Notes under the pieces: generated by a model
The model's database searches: none
The model's input: only the letters and a program-made list of their open reading frames with translations
What the model was told of the DNA's origin: nothing
Position numbers and translations under genes: made by a program
Shown here: positions 6,987-9,477 of the stretch, piece by piece
How the letters are laid out: every line of letters begins with the position of its first letter
How positions within the stretch are numbered: the first letter of the stretch is position 1
Assembly (NCBI GenBank): GCA_023423775.1
Contig: JAFAEZ010000219.1
Location: 1 to 9,477 of the forward strand
Length of the DNA: 9,477 nt
Reading direction: 5' to 3'
Source of the DNA: Pseudomonadota bacterium
GTDB lineage: Bacteria; Pseudomonadota; Alphaproteobacteria; Sphingomonadales; Sphingomonadaceae

Positions 6987-7022
6987 TGTTCGCCGACGGA
7001 CACAATTGTTCGAAAGCGGACA
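6987..7022. promoter_or_regulatory. Paired 16-bp palindromes A and B, predicted enhancer sites
   Basis: Two copies of TGTYCG-N4-CGRACA lie in tandem: site A 6987-7002 (TGTTCG, CCGA, CGGACA) and site B 7007-7022 (TGTTCG, AAAG, CGGACA). Their starts are 20 bp apart, close to two helical turns, so two dimers would sit on the same DNA face. Site B ends 57 bases before the GG of the right-facing promoter at 7079. The same motif recurs at 7244-7280 with the same layout before a second sigma-54 promoter. The adjacent Fis-type response regulator is the likely binder; this is inferred from position. Confidence 0.8.
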
Positions 7023-7078
7023 CTGGTCCGACCGGCAGCATAAGGCAGGAATGGCGGATTCGCGAAGCATTCCCGACT

Positions 7079-7094
7079 TGGCACGGCCCATGCT
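7079..7094 (+). promoter_or_regulatory. Sigma-54 promoter of the microprotein gene
   Basis: TGGCACG at 7079-7085, four bases, then ATGCT at 7090-7094 match TGGCACG-N4-TTGCW at all but one position. GG 7080-7081 and GC 7092-7093 are ten bases apart, as sigma-54 requires. Transcription should start near 7105, giving a leader of about 33 bases before the ATG at 7138. With no terminator after the short gene, transcripts could continue into the exporter operon. Confidence 0.85.
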
Positions 7095-7137
7095 CTCCCT
7101 TGATCGGCAACGGAATATTCTCGTGGGGAGAAACGAA

Positions 7138-7233
7138 ATGACCAATATTCAATCGATGATGGGCGCCGCGGTCTGGGTGATGATCGCTTTGTCGCTGGCC
7201 TTCGAGGCGCTGCGCCCGGTGGTTATCGCCTGA
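7138..7233 (+). CDS. 31-residue single-span membrane microprotein
   Basis: The ATG at 7138 follows GGGGAG at 7125-7130 with a 7-base gap, and the frame stops at 7233. A polar N-terminus (MTNIQSMM) is followed by one hydrophobic span, GAAVWVMIALSLAFEAL (about residues 9-25), and a short RPVVIA tail. The frame is open further upstream to 6976, but that extension would run through the predicted operators and promoter and lacks a ribosome binding site. The gene has its own sigma-54 promoter 44 bases upstream and paired enhancer palindromes, which argues strongly that it is real. I do not recognise the family. It could modulate the two-span kinase or the ABC exporter in the inner membrane; that role is inferred only from context. 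A lone glutamate within or at the end of the span (residue 23) is notable. Confidence 0.7.
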   Translation: MTNIQSMMGAAVWVMIALSLAFEALRPVVIA

Positions 7234-7243
7234 ACGCGCGCAC

Positions 7244-7280
7244 TGTCCGCGAACGAACATGCTCTGTCCGGAATCGGACA
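7244..7280. promoter_or_regulatory. Paired 16-bp palindromes C and D, predicted enhancer sites
   Basis: Site C is 7244-7259 (TGTCCG, CGAA, CGAACA) and site D is 7265-7280 (TGTCCG, GAAT, CGGACA; a perfect inverted repeat). Their starts are 21 bp apart. Site D ends 54 bases before the GG of the promoter at 7334. Number, spacing and distance to the promoter reproduce the A/B pair at 6987-7022. Site D could also fold as a 6-bp RNA hairpin in read-through transcripts, but with no T run it is not a convincing terminator. Confidence 0.8.
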
Positions 7281-7333
7281 CCGGTTCGCTCGCGGGCGCC
7301 CGTCGCGGCCCCGCCGCCGTGCCGCTCGGCTCC

Positions 7334-7349
7334 TGGCACGCCTTTTGCG
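7334..7349 (+). promoter_or_regulatory. Sigma-54 promoter of the exporter operon
   Basis: TGGCACG at 7334-7340, CCTT, then TTGCG at 7345-7349 is an almost perfect TGGCACG-N4-TTGCW match, with GG 7335-7336 and GC 7347-7348 ten bases apart. The predicted start near 7360 leaves a leader of only about 14 bases, with the GGAGG ribosome binding site at its very beginning. This is the strongest promoter match in the window. Confidence 0.9.
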
Positions 7350-7373
7350 TAAAGAGCCTGGGAGGTCTCTTGA

Positions 7374-8687
7374 ATGAGTGTGATTAAGATGAAGGCATCC
7401 GAGGGGGAGGCGAGGGCGCACAGCGGCGGCGGCATGGACCGCGTCGTCGAGAAGAAGGGACTGTCGCGCAATCTGAAGCTCGGCATCGGCGGGGCGATCG
7501 CGTTGCTTGCCGCGGCGGGCTTCTACACGATGGCGCCGGACGCGAGCAGCCAGACGATCGCCGCCGACCGGGCCACCATCTCCACCGTCAAGAAGGGCCG
7601 TTTCGACGATTTCCTGCCGCTGCGCGCGCGCGTCACGCCGCTGGTCAGCGTCTATCTCGACGCGGTCGAGGGCGGCCGGGTCGAGCAGGTCCTGGTCGAG
7701 GACGGCGCCATGGTCCAGAAGGGCCAGCTCCTCGCCGTCCTGTCCAATTCCGATCTGCAGCTCAACCTGCTCGCCCGCCAGACCGAAGTGTCGCGCGAGG
7801 TGAACTCGATGCGCAGCCAGGAGCTCGCGCTCGCCCAGACCCAGATGCAGGACGAGCGCTCGGTGATCGAGGCCGAGCTCGCCGCCGACAAGGCCAAGCG
7901 CCAATATGAGGTGCAGCGGCCGCTCGCGGACAAGGGCTTCGTGCCGGCCAAGGTGTTTCGCGACAGCCGCGACGAATATCTCTCGATGCAGCGGCGCGCC
8001 GACGTGCTGCGCCGCGCCCGCGCCGTCAACCAGCGGCTGCAGACCAGCCAGCTGGCCCAGCTGCGCGCCTCGAACGCGTCGCTCTCCGGAAGCCTCGACA
8101 TCGCCCGCGCCACGCTCGACGCGCTCAACCTGCGCGCGCCGGTGACCGGGCAGCTCACCGCTTTCTCGATCCAGGTCGGCCAGTCGATGAACCGCGGCGA
8201 ACGGCTCGGCCAGATCGACAGCGCCGGGCGCAACAAGCTCGTCGCCCAGGTCGACGAATTCTATCTCGGCCGGGTCGAGCCGGGCCAGACCGCGACCGCC
8301 GAATGGGGCGGCAAGACCTACAAGATGAAGGTCGCGAAGATCTATCCGCAGGTGCGGAACGGGACCTTCGAAGTCGACTTCCACTTCGTCGGCGGCGAGC
8401 CCGCCGACCTCCAGCGCGGCCAGACCATTCAGACCAAATTGACGCTGGGCGATCCGACCGCGGCTCTGCTGCTGCCCAACGGCGCCTTCTACAACGAGAC
8501 CGGCGGCGCCTGGGTGTTCGTGGTGACTCCGGACGGCGGCGAGGCGGTCAAGCGCCAGGTCTGCCTCGGCCGCCGCAACGCCGATTTTATCGAGGTCCTC
8601 GAAGGGCTGGAGCCCGGCGAGAAGGTCCTCACCTCCCCCTATACCGGTTTCGCCGACAAGGATCGGCTGGACCTCGAGACAAACTGA
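7374..8687 (+). CDS. HlyD/MacA-like periplasmic adaptor subunit
   Basis: This 437-residue membrane fusion protein should link an inner-membrane ABC exporter to an outer-membrane channel. A cytoplasmic N-tail is followed by one span at about 35-53 (LKLGIGGAIALLAAAGFYTM). The first lipoyl half is at about 92-123 (VEGGRVEQVLVEDGAMVQKGQLLAVL). A long helical hairpin rich in Gln, Arg, Glu and Ala follows (about 125-250). The second lipoyl half is LRAPVTGQLTAFSIQVGQSM (253-272), then beta-barrel and membrane-proximal domains to the end (GLEPGEKVL at 411-419). No lipobox is seen; it is anchored by the N-terminal helix. The ATG at 7374 has GGAGG 8 bases upstream; the later Met codons 6 and 21 have no better site. 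It is controlled by the sigma-54 promoter at 7334 and sits 12 bases before the ABC ATPase. The exported substrate is unknown; MacA-like relatives serve peptides, lipids or drugs. Confidence 0.92.
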   Translation: MSVIKMKASEGEARAHSGGGMDRVVEKKGLSRNLKLGIGGAIALLAAAGFYTMAPDASSQTIAADRATISTVKKGRFDDFLPLRARVTPLVSVYLDAVEGGRVEQVLVEDGAMVQKGQLLAVLSNSDLQLNLLARQTEVSREVNSMRSQELALAQTQMQDERSVIEAELAADKAKRQYEVQRPLADKGFVPAKVFRDSRDEYLSMQRRADVLRRARAVNQRLQTSQLAQLRASNASLSGSLDIARATLDALNLRAPVTGQLTAFSIQVGQSMNRGERLGQIDSAGRNKLVAQVDEFYLGRVEPGQTATAEWGGKTYKMKVAKIYPQVRNGTFEVDFHFVGGEPADLQRGQTIQTKLTLGDPTAALLLPNGAFYNETGGAWVFVVTPDGGEAVKRQVCLGRRNADFIEVLEGLEPGEKVLTSPYTGFADKDRLDLETN

Positions 8688-8699
8688 AGGAGCTGGGCA

Positions 8700-9380
<681 letters not shown>

Positions 9381-9477
9381 CGCGCATGGCCGGTCCCGCC
9401 ATCTTGCGAAACGGGCGCCGCATCCGTCCCGCGGCACCCGCTCCGCGGGGCGCCCGGGGGCACCCCCCCCCGCGTCG
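9381..9477. other. Gene-free end region with GC hairpins and a C10 run
   Basis: No convincing gene is seen after the ABC ATPase stop. A frame from ATG 9386 runs open to the edge, but it lacks a good ribosome binding site and its translation (rich in Arg, Pro and Ala) looks nothing like the FtsX-type permease expected. A 7-bp perfect stem, CCCGCGG at 9428-9434 pairing with CCGCGGG at 9443-9449 around an 8-base loop, is followed by GGGGG-CA-CCCCC and ten C at 9463-9472. This could be an attenuating hairpin without a T tract, or a low-quality contig edge. Confidence 0.5.

Noticed and set aside
6976..7137. Upstream extension of the microprotein frame, giving 85 residues
   Set aside because: It would place coding sequence over two operators and the sigma-54 promoter, and has no ribosome binding site, while ATG 7138 has one.
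7149..8384. Minus-strand open frame (411 codons) across the control region and adaptor gene
   Set aside because: It runs through the predicted operators and promoters and opposes an obvious HlyD-type protein.
9386..9477. Open frame from ATG 9386 to the window edge as the start of a permease
   Set aside because: The residues are Arg/Pro/Ala-rich and unlike an FtsX or MacB N-terminus, and there is no good ribosome binding site.

Overview
This is a GC-rich window that most resembles an alphaproteobacterium of the Sphingomonadales. The lineage call rests on high G+C at third codon positions, GTG starts, a DUF6356-like small protein, and the protein sequences, which read like Sphingomonas-type homologues. 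It is an inference, because no marker gene is present. No rRNA, tRNA, CRISPR array, transposase or attachment site was seen.

Left part (1-4196): a truncated FAD/NAD(P)-binding oxidoreductase on the minus strand lies divergent to a plus-strand series. That series is a small DUF6356-like protein, a zinc alcohol dehydrogenase of the CAD/YahK type, a two-domain chromate transporter (ChrA) that appears to start at a CTG overlapping the dehydrogenase stop, and an Rrf2-family regulator with four clustered cysteines. The Rrf2 gene has no visible ribosome binding site and may be leaderless. Its stop codon shares a CTAG palindrome with the stop of the convergent kinase gene.

Right part (4193-9477): this looks like one sigma-54-controlled module. 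A two-component system (NtrC-type response regulator, then a membrane histidine kinase) is transcribed leftwards. Going rightwards are a 31-residue single-span membrane microprotein, a HlyD/MacA-like periplasmic adaptor and a MacB/LolD-type ABC ATPase. The window ends before the expected FtsX/MacB-type permease.

The shared control region (6931-7373) is the most informative stretch. It holds two near-consensus sigma-54 promoters facing right (GG at 7080 and 7335) and a third facing left toward the regulator gene (GG at 6980-6979, with GT for GC at -12). It also holds four copies of a 16-bp palindrome, TGTYCG-N4-CGRACA, arranged as two tandem pairs. Each pair is spaced 20-21 bp and ends 54-57 bp before a right-facing promoter. 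This is the expected layout for enhancer sites of the adjacent response regulator. The inferred circuit is that the membrane kinase senses an envelope or membrane signal and phosphorylates the regulator. The regulator binds the paired palindromes and activates, with sigma-54 RNA polymerase, its own operon, the microprotein and the exporter.

The last ~100 bases hold no convincing gene. They contain a strong GC hairpin and a run of ten C, and may be a contig edge.
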